Shown: piece by piece, positions 55,612-64,000 of the stretch | How the letters are laid out: each line of letters begins with the position of its first letter | How positions within the stretch are numbered: the stretch's first letter is position 1 | Assembly: GCF_000156335.1 (NCBI RefSeq) | Contig: NZ_DS999213.1 | Coordinates: forward strand, 613,350-677,349 | DNA: 64,000 bases | Direction of reading: 5' to 3' | Source: Roseobacter sp. GAI101 | GTDB taxonomy: Bacteria; Pseudomonadota; Alphaproteobacteria; Rhodobacterales; Rhodobacteraceae | Position numbers and translations under genes: made by a program | The notes under the pieces: model-generated | The model's input: the letters and a program-made list of their open reading frames with translations, nothing else | Told to the model about the DNA's origin: nothing | The model's database searches: none

Positions 55612-56697
55612 TTAGGCATCCGTGTCGGGGAACTGCTTTTTCAGCGCGGCCATGTCGCGGATCAGGCGGGGCAGACGGCGCAACGCCTTATAGCTTTCGA
55701 TCTGTTTGGACATTTCGGTGCCGGGATAGCCCAACATGGACCGGCCCGCTGGCGCGTTAGACATAATCTTGGTGCCGCCGCCTGCAATCACGCCGTCGCC
55801 TATGAAAATGTTGTCGCTGACCCCGACCTGCCCGCCAAGCACGACGTTGTCGCCAATCGTTACCGACCCCGCGACGCCCACCTGACCGCACAGCAGACAG
55901 TTCCGCCCGACCACGACGTTATGCCCCAGATGCACCAGGTTATCGAGCTTGGTGCCGTCGCCAATCACGGTGTCGCGGATCGTGCCGCTGTCAATCGTGC
56001 AGTTCATCCCGCATTCCACGTCATCGCCAATGGTCACACTGCCCAGCGAATGGATACGCGCCCATTGTTGCGCTTTTGTGTCGCCACGATCACCAAGGGT
56101 CTTGCGGGTCTGTTCAACGGTGCTGGGTTCCGGCGTGACAAAGGAAAACCCGTCGCCGCCAATACGCGCGCCGGGCTGTGCGATAAAGCGGTCACCGATC
56201 TGGACTCGCGCGCCGATGCTGACATGATCGCGCAGATAGGCGTTTGTACCCAAGACGGCATCGGTTCCGATATGGCATTGCGGCCCGATGACGCTGCCCG
56301 CGCCGATCCGTGCGCCCGCGGCGATGATCGTCAGGGGGCCGACCGACACATCGTCTGCAAGTGTCGCGGTCGGATCAATGATGGCCGAGGGGTGGATGCC
56401 AGCGCCAAACCCCTGCCCCGGATCCATCATTCGCGTCAGACCCGACATCGCATAGCGTGGCCGATCCGGCAGGATCGCTGCCTTCAGGCCCAAAGCTTCC
56501 CAGTCTGCGTCTGTCCAAAGCATCGCCGCCTGTGCCGAACCTTCCGACAGGGCCGCAGCGTATTTCGGGTTCATCGCCAGGGCGAGATCGTCGGCCCCCG
56601 CTTGGGCAGGTTCCGCGACCCGCGTAATCATCAGCGATGTATCCCCGACGGCGGTCGCGCCCAGAGACGCGGCGATCTGTTCGATGGTATAGCGCAT
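55612..56697 (-). CDS. LpxD-like UDP-3-O-acylglucosamine N-acyltransferase
   Basis: A 361-residue left-handed beta-helix acyltransferase. The N-terminal LpxD domain (1-100) is followed by hexapeptide repeats, the catalytic region LDNLVHLGHNVVVGRNCLLC, and a C-terminal helix (ALRRLPRLIRDMAALKKQF). LpxD adds a 3-hydroxyacyl chain to UDP-GlcN in lipid A synthesis. The usual lpxD sits with bamA-fabZ-lpxA; this one is with KAS and ACP genes, so it may be an extra copy with another acceptor or acyl chain. That is inference. Confidence 0.88.
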   Translation of the reverse strand: MRYTIEQIAASLGATAVGDTSLMITRVAEPAQAGADDLALAMNPKYAAALSEGSAQAAMLWTDADWEALGLKAAILPDRPRYAMSGLTRMMDPGQGFGAGIHPSAIIDPTATLADDVSVGPLTIIAAGARIGAGSVIGPQCHIGTDAVLGTNAYLRDHVSIGARVQIGDRFIAQPGARIGGDGFSFVTPEPSTVEQTRKTLGDRGDTKAQQWARIHSLGSVTIGDDVECGMNCTIDSGTIRDTVIGDGTKLDNLVHLGHNVVVGRNCLLCGQVGVAGSVTIGDNVVLGGQVGVSDNIFIGDGVIAGGGTKIMSNAPAGRSMLGYPGTEMSKQIESYKALRRLPRLIRDMAALKKQFPDTDA

Positions 56698-56724
56698 TGG
56701 CTGTCTCCCCTTGTCGGGGATGGA

Positions 56725-58353
56725 TTACCCCTGAACGGCCCCCAATGCCACCCCTGCCTTGCTGAGGGCATTCCAGATCTTGGCATCGCGGCCATAGATA
56801 TCGGCGCGATATTGCGTATGCCCCCGAGGCGTGGTGAAGGCTGTGCGATAGATCAGGTGTACCGGCAATTCATTGTCCAGATGGACAAAGGTTTCCCTGC
56901 CTGTCGCCAGCTTTGATTTGAAAAACCCAACCGGATCAGAGGTTTGCGCTGCCAGCAACGTATAGGCGAAATCAAACGGATCGGCCAGCCGCACACAGCC
57001 ATGGCTGAAGGCGCGCATGTCACGGGCGAACAGGCTTTTGGAGGGCGTGTCATGCAGATAGATGTTGTATTTATTGGGAAAAATGAACTTTACCAGCCCC
57101 AACGCATTGGACCTGCCCGGGCGTTGGCGCATCGAAAACGGAAACGTCTGCTCGGTATAGCTGCTAAAGTTCACGGCTCCGCGCGGGACGATACGGCCAC
57201 TGCGGTCGATCAGATCAATGTGACCCGCCGCATTGGGATTGTTCTTCATCGAAGGCAGATATTCCTTGGTCACGATGGACCGCGGCACATTCCATGTCGG
57301 ATTGATCACGATATATTCCATCGTGTCCGAAAACTCCGGTGTATAGCGACCGTCCTTGGTGGCCCCCACGACAGACTTTGTTTCAAAGGTGACGCGCCCG
57401 TTGTCGATGATCGCGGCGGTAAAGGCGGGGATATTGACCAGAACATGACGCGCGCCACGTTCTTTGTTCAGCCAGCGTTCCCGCTCCATCGCGACGATCA
57501 CGGATTTCAGCCGCGTCTCGACGCTTTTGTTCAGCTCGGTGATGGTGCCGGACCCGGCAACGCCATCGGTGTTCAGCCCGTGGTCCTTTTGGAATTCGCG
57601 AACCGCGGCTTCCATCGTGGCGTCATAGCTGATCCCGTTGGTCCGCTTGAGGTAGCCCATTCTGATCAACCGGTTCCGCAATGACACGACCGCAGCACCC
57701 TGCGCGCCGGGTTTGAGCGTCGAGGCCGATACAACGGGCCCCCATCCGCCAGTCGCCAAAAGCTTTTCCATCTCCAGCTTTTCACGCATCAGCGCGTTAT
57801 ATTCCATTGTCCGTGGCCGCAGGTTGCGCAGGAATGGCATGGGGTCGGATTTGATGAAATCGGTAAGATACGCCTGACGGTCGCGGTATGGCACTTCGCG
57901 CACCATCGACGAATCTATGCGCGACGGGATCAGGATGCCGGTTTGCAAATCGCGCGCGTATTGCAGAAAGACGCGGGTCATCTCGACCTCGGCCAAGCCA
58001 CGGTCGCGCGGGGTGCGCGCGGCAGCAAGTATGTTCATTAAGCCTTGGGGATCATAGCGCGCGACTGGCAGCCCGTGCAGGTCAGCCGCCTTGATCGCGG
58101 CCATCAAAGCGGCGCGGCGGTCGCGCTGCGTGTCATTGGCGTCGGTCCAGATCGGGGCATAGTCGCTGCTCCGGTAATGGGCTGCGATATCTTCGTCCCG
58201 TGCTGCCGCCTCGGCGACGGCCTGTTTGAAGGCGGTGACCTGGGCAAATGCGGGCCCAGGAGCGGCGAAAAGCATTGCGGCCGTCGCGGCAGCCCCTGCA
58301 AGTAGAGAGAGTTTTACATAAATACGTGGCATGACATCGAACATCTTTAACAT
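56725..58353 (-). CDS. L,D-transpeptidase (YcbB/LdtD-like, YkuD domain)
   Basis: A 542-residue exported enzyme that makes 3-3 peptidoglycan crosslinks or anchors proteins. ATG 58353 follows CGAGGGATTCG; signal region is VKLSLLAGAAATAAMLFAAP. A scaffold domain is followed by a peptidoglycan-binding-like segment (GAQGAAVVSLRNRLIRMGYL) and the YkuD domain with SHGCVRL, the nucleophile being C453. Length and order match LdtD. It is divergent from a MepK-like gene, as in the E. coli ycbB-ycbK neighbourhood. Confidence 0.93.
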   Translation of the reverse strand: MLKMFDVMPRIYVKLSLLAGAAATAAMLFAAPGPAFAQVTAFKQAVAEAAARDEDIAAHYRSSDYAPIWTDANDTQRDRRAALMAAIKAADLHGLPVARYDPQGLMNILAAARTPRDRGLAEVEMTRVFLQYARDLQTGILIPSRIDSSMVREVPYRDRQAYLTDFIKSDPMPFLRNLRPRTMEYNALMREKLEMEKLLATGGWGPVVSASTLKPGAQGAAVVSLRNRLIRMGYLKRTNGISYDATMEAAVREFQKDHGLNTDGVAGSGTITELNKSVETRLKSVIVAMERERWLNKERGARHVLVNIPAFTAAIIDNGRVTFETKSVVGATKDGRYTPEFSDTMEYIVINPTWNVPRSIVTKEYLPSMKNNPNAAGHIDLIDRSGRIVPRGAVNFSSYTEQTFPFSMRQRPGRSNALGLVKFIFPNKYNIYLHDTPSKSLFARDMRAFSHGCVRLADPFDFAYTLLAAQTSDPVGFFKSKLATGRETFVHLDNELPVHLIYRTAFTTPRGHTQYRADIYGRDAKIWNALSKAGVALGAVQG

Positions 58354-58663
58354 CGAATCCCTCGAAACTACGGGTCTAATAGGTCCACTAAGGCCAGATG
58401 CCACCAGATCTTGTCCAATAACATTGTCTGTGAGGTCGCAACTAAGGAAAGGATGATGCCTATTGGCATCGCCTGTGTTGCAAAAATGTCTGCGCATCAC
58501 CCTCTGCGCAAATTTTCGCCTAAATTTGTTGTCACTTGGAACCTTTTCGATTCAGCGCTTGGTTAAGGAATCGGCCTATGCAATAAAACCGATGCATATG
58601 GGGATAGGCGAAAGCTTCCGTGTAACATCATGGAACAACAGGCAGAAACGGGAAATTAGACAT
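58354..58663. other. Divergent promoter region between the transpeptidase and endopeptidase genes
   Basis: A 310-base gap holding the promoters of both genes. Open frames extend into it from both sides but lack ribosome sites. No operator, riboswitch or repeat was recognised. Confidence 0.5.
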
Positions 58664-59233
58664 ATGACTGGTATAAATTCTTCGGGCATGACCCGCCGCG
58701 CTTTGCTGGGCGCTTTCGCGGCAACCACAGTTGCAGCGGCACCAACTTTTGCAAGTGCGGCAGGTTTCTTGCGCGGCGCAGGCGATATTCGTCGGATCAA
58801 GATGTTTTCCGGACGTACCGGCGAACGCATCGACATGATCTATTGGATCGAAGGCGATTATGTTGCCGACGCGGTCAAGGAAGTGAACCATTTCATGCGC
58901 GACTGGCGCACCGACGGGATCAAATCCATTGATCTGCGTACCATCGATATCATGGCGGCTGCGCATAACCTGATGGATGTGAACGAACCCTACATGTTGC
59001 TGTCCGGCTACCGCAGCCCCAAGACCAACGCGATGTTGCGGTCTAAATCACGCGGTGTTGCAAAGAATTCACTGCACATGCGGGGACAGGCGGCTGACGT
59101 GCGATTGGCCTCGCGTTCGGTCAATCAGATGGCAAAAGCCGCTGTTGCCTGCCGCGGCGGTGGTGTCGGGCGATATTCCGGATCAAACTTTGTCCACATG
59201 GATTGTGGCCAGGTCCGCAGCTGGGGCGGTTGA
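58664..59233 (+). CDS. DUF882/MepK-like murein endopeptidase, Tat-exported
   Basis: A 189-residue protein; ATG 58664 is chosen because it places a twin-arginine signal (MTRRALLGAFAATTVAAA, R11-R12) at the start. The peptidase M15-like core has the zinc set H138 (SLHMRGQAADVR, with D145) and H178 (FVHMDCG). E. coli MepK (YcbK) cuts 3-3 crosslinks, the product of L,D-transpeptidases; the divergent L,D-transpeptidase neighbour fits this activity. Confidence 0.9.
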   Translation: MTGINSSGMTRRALLGAFAATTVAAAPTFASAAGFLRGAGDIRRIKMFSGRTGERIDMIYWIEGDYVADAVKEVNHFMRDWRTDGIKSIDLRTIDIMAAAHNLMDVNEPYMLLSGYRSPKTNAMLRSKSRGVAKNSLHMRGQAADVRLASRSVNQMAKAAVACRGGGVGRYSGSNFVHMDCGQVRSWGG

Positions 59234-59317
59234 GCGCCGGAAATTGAGTGAGATCAAAGCGCCATTTGGCGCTTTTCTCTTTTTTAGAGGGTCCCTGCTG
59301 CCCCAACGTGCAGGTCG

Positions 59318-59755
59318 TCATGCGGGTGGAAACCACGCCAGCGTCAGCACCGCCAACGCCAGATAGCGTAGACCTTTGGCGATTGTGATGATTGCCATGA
59401 ACGACCACAGCGGTTCACGCAAAACACCGGCGATGACGGTCAGACCGTCCCCGACGATTGGAAGCCAGCTGGCCATTAGCGACCAACGGCCATAGCGGCG
59501 ATACCAGTTTTCGGCGCGCGCCATCTGCGCGTCGGTGGCAGGAAACCAGCGTTTGTGCTTGAAGCGCAGGGCCACCCGCCCGAGAATCCAATTCACGACC
59601 GATCCAAGAACATTGCCGACCGTCGCGACCAACAGCAGAATCGTCAGGGAATGCTGGTTGTTCAACATCAGCGCCACCAAGAGCGCTTCGGATTGCATGG
59701 GCAGAAACGTCGCTGCGATAAACGCCGCTGAAAACAACCCGAGATAGGCAATCAT
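59318..59755 (-). CDS. YqaA-family (VTT/DedA-like) membrane protein
   Basis: A 145-residue inner-membrane protein with four or five hydrophobic segments. ATG 59755 (MIAYLGLFSAAFIAATFLPM) matches the usual start; the longer frame has no site. LPMQSEALLVALML, GNVLGSVVNWILGR, WYRRYGRWSLMASWLPIVGD are the SNARE-associated/YqaA pattern. The VTT superfamily includes lipid scramblases and flippases, but YqaA members have no settled role. Monocistronic. Confidence 0.87.
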   Translation of the reverse strand: MIAYLGLFSAAFIAATFLPMQSEALLVALMLNNQHSLTILLLVATVGNVLGSVVNWILGRVALRFKHKRWFPATDAQMARAENWYRRYGRWSLMASWLPIVGDGLTVIAGVLREPLWSFMAIITIAKGLRYLALAVLTLAWFPPA

Positions 59756-59959
59756 CGGCGTGCCATCTGGATTGAACTCGTGGTGTTTTGCGTCAAGCGC
59801 CGCGCTCCTTGCTTGTGTCGTCTGTCCTAAGGTTTGTGGTACCGCAGCCCGCGCCCAACCGACACCCCTCAAACCGCCGCAGGGTCTATTGCGTCCCGAT
59901 AGTGTGGTCACTGACGCATTGCGTCACCTGAACGGGATTAAAGATAAGGTGGCCCACAA

Positions 59960-59995
59960 AATAAAACCGCCGCAAAACGGCGTGTTTTGCGGCGG
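59960..59995 (-). terminator. Strong terminator after the DUF1127 gene
   Basis: CCGCCGCAAAAC (59967-59978) pairs perfectly with GTTTTGCGGCGG (59984-59995). On the minus strand it is followed by TTTTATTTTG. Confidence 0.88.
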
Positions 59996-60020
59996 CGAAT
60001 GGCTTGGGAGGAAGCTGTTC

Positions 60021-60239
60021 TTAGCGCAGGGCTTTGGCCTGCGATGCGATGTGGCGGATTTCACCGCGTGCGACGCCGATATCGGCAAGGTCGCGATCGT
60101 TCATCGCGGAAAGTTCTTTATACGTCTGGCGCACTGCGCGCTGATCGGCGCGGTGGCTGTTGTAGGCCTCGAACGCGTTGCCAAGTTTGGCCATCAGGCC
60201 GGCGGCGCGGGGGGCGGAATATGTTGTCGTGTAGCTCAT
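60021..60239 (-). CDS. DUF1127 domain-containing small protein
   Basis: A 72-residue protein. The C-terminal ELSAMNDRDLADIGVARGEI is the DUF1127 core. Members in alphaproteobacteria are small, arginine-containing, and several bind RNA and affect small-RNA maturation and phosphate or stress responses. It follows an RSP_7527-type gene after 86 bases that include a perfect hairpin (60262-60269 with 60275-60282) just before this start. A strong terminator closes the pair. Confidence 0.88.
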   Translation of the reverse strand: MSYTTTYSAPRAAGLMAKLGNAFEAYNSHRADQRAVRQTYKELSAMNDRDLADIGVARGEIRHIASQAKALR

Positions 60240-60325
60240 TTTCTTTTCTCTTTCTCGGTTTCACGGTGGCATACCCACCGTGATCGGATTGTTTTAGGTA
60301 TCGGTATCAGGCTGCCTGCTAAGGC

Positions 60326-60499
60326 TTAAGCGGCAGCTGCCTGACGTGGTGCGCGCCGGAATGGTGCGGCGACCTTGCGTGCCAGCGAACCGGCAAAGGC
60401 TGCGATGTAGGCGCTACGCAGGGCATGTGCTTCGCGCAGGATGCGGTCTACTTCGACGGGTGTGGCGGTCTCGTTATCAAGTACGTAGTTCATTTTCAT
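60326..60499 (-). CDS. RSP_7527-like small protein
   Basis: A 57-residue basic protein from ATG 60499 (MKMNYVLDNETATPVEVDRI); ATG 60493 is also possible and a purine-rich GGAAAA precedes both. The pattern YVLDNETATPVEVDRILREA followed by a short amphipathic helix resembles the RSP_7527 family of Rhodobacteraceae, of unknown function. It is upstream of DUF1127 on the same strand and likely co-transcribed. Confidence 0.72.
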   Translation of the reverse strand: MKMNYVLDNETATPVEVDRILREAHALRSAYIAAFAGSLARKVAAPFRRAPRQAAAA

Positions 60500-60774
60500 T
60501 TTTCCGTTTCTGGGCTTCATTGCCCGTGACCGTCATATGTGCCTGATCCTCCGCTGGTGCAAACCATAGGCGGTATGCGCCCGGTGCATGGCTTTAGCCC
60601 CCGTGAGGGCCGCCCATTTGGCGTGCCATTGAAGTCTTTGCGAAACATGTTGAACCAGCCTGAGAGCCTTACAGCCCACCCATCGCGGTCCCGCGCGCCC
60701 GATCGGCCGATATTTACCACATTCGGCTGCATCTGAAAGTGACAGACGCGCAGCCTGCCGATAAGACTGACGCC

Positions 60775-61107
60775 ATGACCGATCCTGTTTCCTCCATCCG
60801 CAATCTTGGCCCCGCGTTCGAAAAATCCTGCATCAGCGTCGGCATTACCACGGCGCAGCAACTGCGGGATCTGGGCGCAGATACAGCCTATGAGATGCTT
60901 CTGAAAGTTGGGCAGCGCCCTCATTTCATTGGATATTATGTGCTGGTCATGGCACTTCAGGGCCGTCCCTGGAACGATTGCAAAGGCGCTGAGAAGAAGG
61001 CGCTGCGGGTCAAATTCGACGCGCTCAAGGCCCGTGCCCATGACCCGCAGGCGTCCGAATTTGAACGCATGATGGATATGATCGGCGTGCGCAGCGCCAA
61101 GACCTAG
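60775..61107 (+). CDS. TfoX C-terminal-domain protein
   Basis: A 110-residue protein. IRNLGPAFEKSCISVGITTA at the start and the helix-hairpin-like QLRDLGADTAYEMLLKVG match the TfoX/Sxy C-terminal domain, here without the N-terminal half that competence regulator TfoX has. The start is ATG 60775; a GTG at 60739 is in frame, and neither has a strong site. Many genomes carry such half-length proteins with unknown roles, so competence should not be assumed. Confidence 0.82.
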   Translation: MTDPVSSIRNLGPAFEKSCISVGITTAQQLRDLGADTAYEMLLKVGQRPHFIGYYVLVMALQGRPWNDCKGAEKKALRVKFDALKARAHDPQASEFERMMDMIGVRSAKT

Positions 61108-61163
61108 GAACCCAATGGCGCTGACGGGGTTAATGTTCCAACGCACAACCCGTTAGGAACACA

Positions 61164-61574
61164 ATGCCCGTATCCCATGACATCGACCGTGACCTTGACC
61201 GGTTGCAAGCGCTCGCCCGCCGGATGGACTACGCCTTTCGCATTCCGCTGCTGGGCGTCCGGCTGGGATGGGATTCGATTCTGGGTTTGATCCCGGGCGT
61301 CGGCGACGCGCTGGCGCTTGCCCCGGCGGGATACATCATGAAAGAGGCGCATCGCCTGGGTGCCAGCAAATCCGTTCTGGCCCGCATGGGCGCAAATGTC
61401 GGCATCGACCTTGTGATCGGGGCGGTCCCATTGGTCGGTGACCTGTTCGATATCGGCTGGAAATCGAACTCGCGCAATGTTGCCCTGCTCAAGGACCACC
61501 TTGGCCGTCAACCGGCCGCCGCGATGGATGCGCAGGGTGAATTGTCCTCGCATCACCCTACCCTGCGCGGCTGA
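61164..61574 (+). CDS. DUF4112 domain-containing membrane protein
   Basis: A 136-residue protein. LARRMDYAFRIPLLGVRLGW, DSILGLIPGVGDALALAPAG and GIDLVIGAVPLVGDLFDIGW are the DUF4112 pattern: two similar hydrophobic PxxGD turns likely inserted in the membrane. The function is unknown. It converges on ndk with a hairpin between. Confidence 0.88.
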   Translation: MPVSHDIDRDLDRLQALARRMDYAFRIPLLGVRLGWDSILGLIPGVGDALALAPAGYIMKEAHRLGASKSVLARMGANVGIDLVIGAVPLVGDLFDIGWKSNSRNVALLKDHLGRQPAAAMDAQGELSSHHPTLRG

Positions 61575-61579
61575 GGCAT

Positions 61580-61609
61580 AAAAAAAGGGCCGCAGTTTCC
61601 TGCAACCCT
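61580..61609 (-). terminator. Terminator after ndk
   Basis: On the minus strand GGGTTGCAG and CTGCGGCCC pair around GAAA (with an internal mismatch) and are followed by TTTTTT. Confidence 0.7.
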
Positions 61610-61631
61610 CTTTGTCTTCGAAGCGGTTGGA

Positions 61632-62054
61632 TTAACCGACCAGTTCCAGACCCGAGAAGAAATACGCAATTTCTACTGCGGCGGTTTCAGGTGCATCCGA
61701 CCCGTGGACCGAGTTTTCGCCAACTGATTCAGCAAATTCGGCGCGGATTGTGCCGGGGGCTGCGTCTGCTGGGTTTGTGGCACCCATGACTTCGCGGTTT
61801 TTCGCGATGGCGTTGTCGCCTTCCAGAACCTGCGCAACGATCGGCGCGGAAGCCATGAATTCGCACAGTTCGTCATAGAAAGGACGCTCGGCGTGCACTT
61901 TGTAAAACTCACCGGCTTGTGCTTTTGTCAGGTGGATACGCTTGCTTGCGATGATGCGCAGGCCTGCGTCTTCGAATTTCTTGGCAATCGCGCCGGTCAG
62001 GTTGCGGCGTGTTGCGTCTGGTTTGATGATCGAAAATGTGCGCTCAAGGGCCAT
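61632..62054 (-). CDS. ndk: Nucleoside diphosphate kinase
   Basis: A 140-residue enzyme that passes phosphate from ATP to other nucleoside diphosphates through a phospho-histidine. The active site H117 is in [13 protein letters not shown], and [16 protein letters not shown] opens the protein. Start after TTAGGAGAGCTATC. Monocistronic. Confidence 0.98.
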   Translation of the reverse strand: MALERTFSIIKPDATRRNLTGAIAKKFEDAGLRIIASKRIHLTKAQAGEFYKVHAERPFYDELCEFMASAPIVAQVLEGDNAIAKNREVMGATNPADAAPGTIRAEFAESVGENSVHGSDAPETAAVEIAYFFSGLELVG

Positions 62055-62158
62055 GATAGCTCTCCTAATGGGGGTTGATTTGGGCGCTCCCTAACATGGT
62101 GCCTGCCCCATGAAAAGCCGTGATTGACGCGGGGCGAGACATGGTTCACACCGCGCCC

Positions 62159-64000
62159 ATGTTACGCATTTCAGAAATCAACTATTCCGTCGAAGGCCGC
62201 CCCTTGTTTGAGGAAGCCAGCGCCGTCATTCCCGAAGGTCATAAAGTGGGCCTCGTCGGCCGCAATGGCGCGGGCAAAACAACCTTGTTCCGGATCATTC
62301 GCGGCGAACTGGGGCTGGACGCAGGCGACATATCGCTGCCATCCCGGGCCAAGATCGGTGGCGTCGCCCAAGAGGTGCCCTCCTCCGATGTGTCGCTGAT
62401 CGACACGGTGCTGGCCGCCGACGTGGAACGCGCATCCCTGATGGCCGAAGCCGAAACGACCAAGGACCCCGCGCGGATTGCCGAGGTACAGACCCGCCTT
62501 GCCGATATCGACGCATGGTCCGCCGAAGGGCGCGCGGCTGCGATCCTCAAGGGGCTCGGCTTTGACGATCACGACCAGCAACAGCCTTGTTCGGCCTATT
62601 CCGGCGGCTGGCGCATGCGCGTCGCCTTGGCGGGCGTCTTGTTCGCGCAGCCCGATGTGCTCCTGCTCGATGAACCGACCAACTACCTCGATCTTGAAGG
62701 CGCGCTGTGGCTGGAGAACTACCTGTCCAAATATCCGCACACCGTGATCATCATCAGCCACGACCGGGGCCTGCTGAACCGTGCCGTCGGTGGCATCTTG
62801 CACCTCGAAGACCGCAAGCTGACCTATTACCAGGGCAACTACGACCAGTTCGCCAAAATGCGCGCTGAAAAACGGGCGCAGCTGTCCGCCGCCGCGAAAA
62901 AGCAACAGGCGCACAAGGCGCATATGCAGGCTTTCGTGGACCGCTTCAAAGCCAAGGCATCCAAGGCAAAGCAAGCGCAATCGCGCATGAAAGCCATTGA
63001 AAAGATGGTGACAATCACCCCGCCCGAGGAAGCGGCGCGCAAGGTGTTCACCTTCCCGCAGCCTGACGAACTGTCGCCACCGATCATCAGCATCGAAGGT
63101 GGCTCGACCGGCTATACCGAAGGCCAGCCCGTCCTGTCGCGCCTCAACCTGCGCATCGACCAGGACGACCGCATCGCCCTGCTGGGCCGGAACGGTCAGG
63201 GCAAATCGACCCTGTCGAAACTGCTGTCCAACCGTCTGGTGTTGTTCGAAGGCAAGGCGGTGAACTCCAACAAGCTGCGCATCGGGTTCTTTGCCCAGCA
63301 TCAGGTCGACGAACTGATCATCAACGAGACACCGTTGCAGCATATGATCACCGCCCGTCCCGGGGTGATGCAGTCCAAGCTGCGCGCGCAACTTGCCGGT
63401 TTCGGCCTTGGTCCCGACCAGGCAGATACCGAAGTAGGCCGCCTGTCCGGTGGTCAAAAGGCCCGCCTGTCGCTGCTGCTTGCCACGCTAGACGCGCCAC
63501 ATTTGCTGATCCTCGATGAACCGACCAACCACCTCGACATCGAATCCCGCGAGGCCCTGGTCGAAGCGCTTACCCGCTACTCCGGTGCCGTGATCCTTGT
63601 CAGCCACGACATGCACCTGCTGTCGATGGTTGCCGATCGTCTGTGGCTGGTATCGGACGGGACAGTCAAACCCTACGAAGACGATCTCGAAGCCTATCGC
63701 AAGATGCTGCTTACAGTCGAAAAGCCTGTCAGCAAGAATGCCAAGCCGATCAAAGAGGTCCCCAAACCCAAACGGGCATCGCGCGAAGACATCCTTACCC
63801 TGCGTTCGGAAGTCCGGACAGCCGAAGCCCGTGTGACCAAGATCAACGACATGCGCGACAAGCTGGCCAAGAAACTTGCCGACCCTGCCCTTTACGAAAA
63901 GGAAAAAGTCGGCGAACTTGAAGTCTGGAACAAGAAATACGCCGAAGTCATGGCCGCGCTCGAACGTGCCGAATCCATCTGGATGGCCGCACTCGAAAAA
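62159..64000 (+). CDS. ABC-F family ATP-binding protein (partial, runs off the window)
   Basis: At least 614 residues; the gene continues past the end. ATG 62159 (MLRISEINYSVEGRPLFEEA) fits the family start, and ATG 62141 in frame has GGGGCGAGAC before it. Two ATPase domains: Walker A GRNGAGKTT (34-42), signature YSGGWRMRV and LLLDEPTNYLDLEG; then GRNGQGKST, LSGGQKARLSLLLA and LILDEPTNHLDIESRE. A charged linker lies between and a C-terminal coiled coil begins near the end. ABC-F proteins act on ribosomes; Uup-like is likeliest, EttA excluded by the coiled-coil tail. Confidence 0.93.
   Translation, partial: MLRISEINYSVEGRPLFEEASAVIPEGHKVGLVGRNGAGKTTLFRIIRGELGLDAGDISLPSRAKIGGVAQEVPSSDVSLIDTVLAADVERASLMAEAETTKDPARIAEVQTRLADIDAWSAEGRAAAILKGLGFDDHDQQQPCSAYSGGWRMRVALAGVLFAQPDVLLLDEPTNYLDLEGALWLENYLSKYPHTVIIISHDRGLLNRAVGGILHLEDRKLTYYQGNYDQFAKMRAEKRAQLSAAAKKQQAHKAHMQAFVDRFKAKASKAKQAQSRMKAIEKMVTITPPEEAARKVFTFPQPDELSPPIISIEGGSTGYTEGQPVLSRLNLRIDQDDRIALLGRNGQGKSTLSKLLSNRLVLFEGKAVNSNKLRIGFFAQHQVDELIINETPLQHMITARPGVMQSKLRAQLAGFGLGPDQADTEVGRLSGGQKARLSLLLATLDAPHLLILDEPTNHLDIESREALVEALTRYSGAVILVSHDMHLLSMVADRLWLVSDGTVKPYEDDLEAYRKMLLTVEKPVSKNAKPIKEVPKPKRASREDILTLRSEVRTAEARVTKINDMRDKLAKKLADPALYEKEKVGELEVWNKKYAEVMAALERAESIWMAALEK

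Overview
The window reads as chromosomal DNA of an alphaproteobacterium of the Rhodobacteraceae (Roseobacter lineage). Lineage markers, from family knowledge, are a ChpT-type histidine phosphotransferase, a ribosomal protein L21 with a long C-terminal extension beside rpmA, obgE, proB and proA, an olsB-olsA ornithine-lipid pair, a DUF1127 protein with an RSP_7527-type small protein, a class II DAHP synthase and a duplicated lpxD. Composition is GC-rich throughout. No prophage, plasmid or CRISPR module was found; the only mobile element is one intact IS30-family insertion.

Layout. 1-2.9 kb: tail of a sugar ABC ATPase, an FAH-family hydrolase, a roughly 740-base gap and a GlxA-type regulator. 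3.1-8.6 kb: class II DAHP synthase, a PAS_5 protein, then yicC, gmk, gamma carbonic anhydrase and phoR packed together. 8.6-14.9 kb: a triple Pho-box repeat and pstS-pstC-pstA-pstB-phoU-phoB. 15-17 kb: a second FAH hydrolase and the IS30 element. 17-25.6 kb: FkbM-like methyltransferase, rhodanese, aroQ, tsf-rpsB, a GAF protein, olsB-olsA, DUF3553, chpT and proA. 25.7-30.7 kb: proB, obgE, two GNAT enzymes around a LysE exporter, rpmA and rplU. 30.9-32.8 kb: a DUF2059 pair and tRNA-Ser(CGA).

33-51.3 kb is the accessory-looking half. It holds an RTX repeat protein. Next is a LIV-type ABC importer (livKHMGF) followed upstream by an FAD monooxygenase, two paralogous cupins and an alpha/beta hydrolase, with a divergent AraC regulator; this looks like uptake plus catabolism of one aromatic-like compound, substrate unknown. 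After a PQQ-type sugar dehydrogenase comes a second LIV operon with two small exported proteins of unknown family threaded between transporter genes by overlaps.

51.3-64 kb returns to housekeeping: a HerA/YjgR-type ATPase, an intergenic region with two candidate small RNAs, an IalB-like protein, a FabF-ACP-LpxD set beside an L,D-transpeptidase and a Tat-exported MepK-like endopeptidase, a YqaA membrane protein, the DUF1127/RSP_7527 pair, a TfoX-C protein, DUF4112, ndk, and an ABC-F ATPase cut off by the window end.

The most interesting unexplained signals are the two candidate small RNAs at 53.0-53.25 kb (one with a CTTCCTCCC anti-Shine-Dalgarno stretch), the FMO/cupin/hydrolase/LIV locus, the LIV operon with embedded exported proteins, the RTX protein with eight long repeats, and a 33-base dispersed element just after two gene ends. 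All functional calls rest on reading motifs and context by eye; no database search was run.
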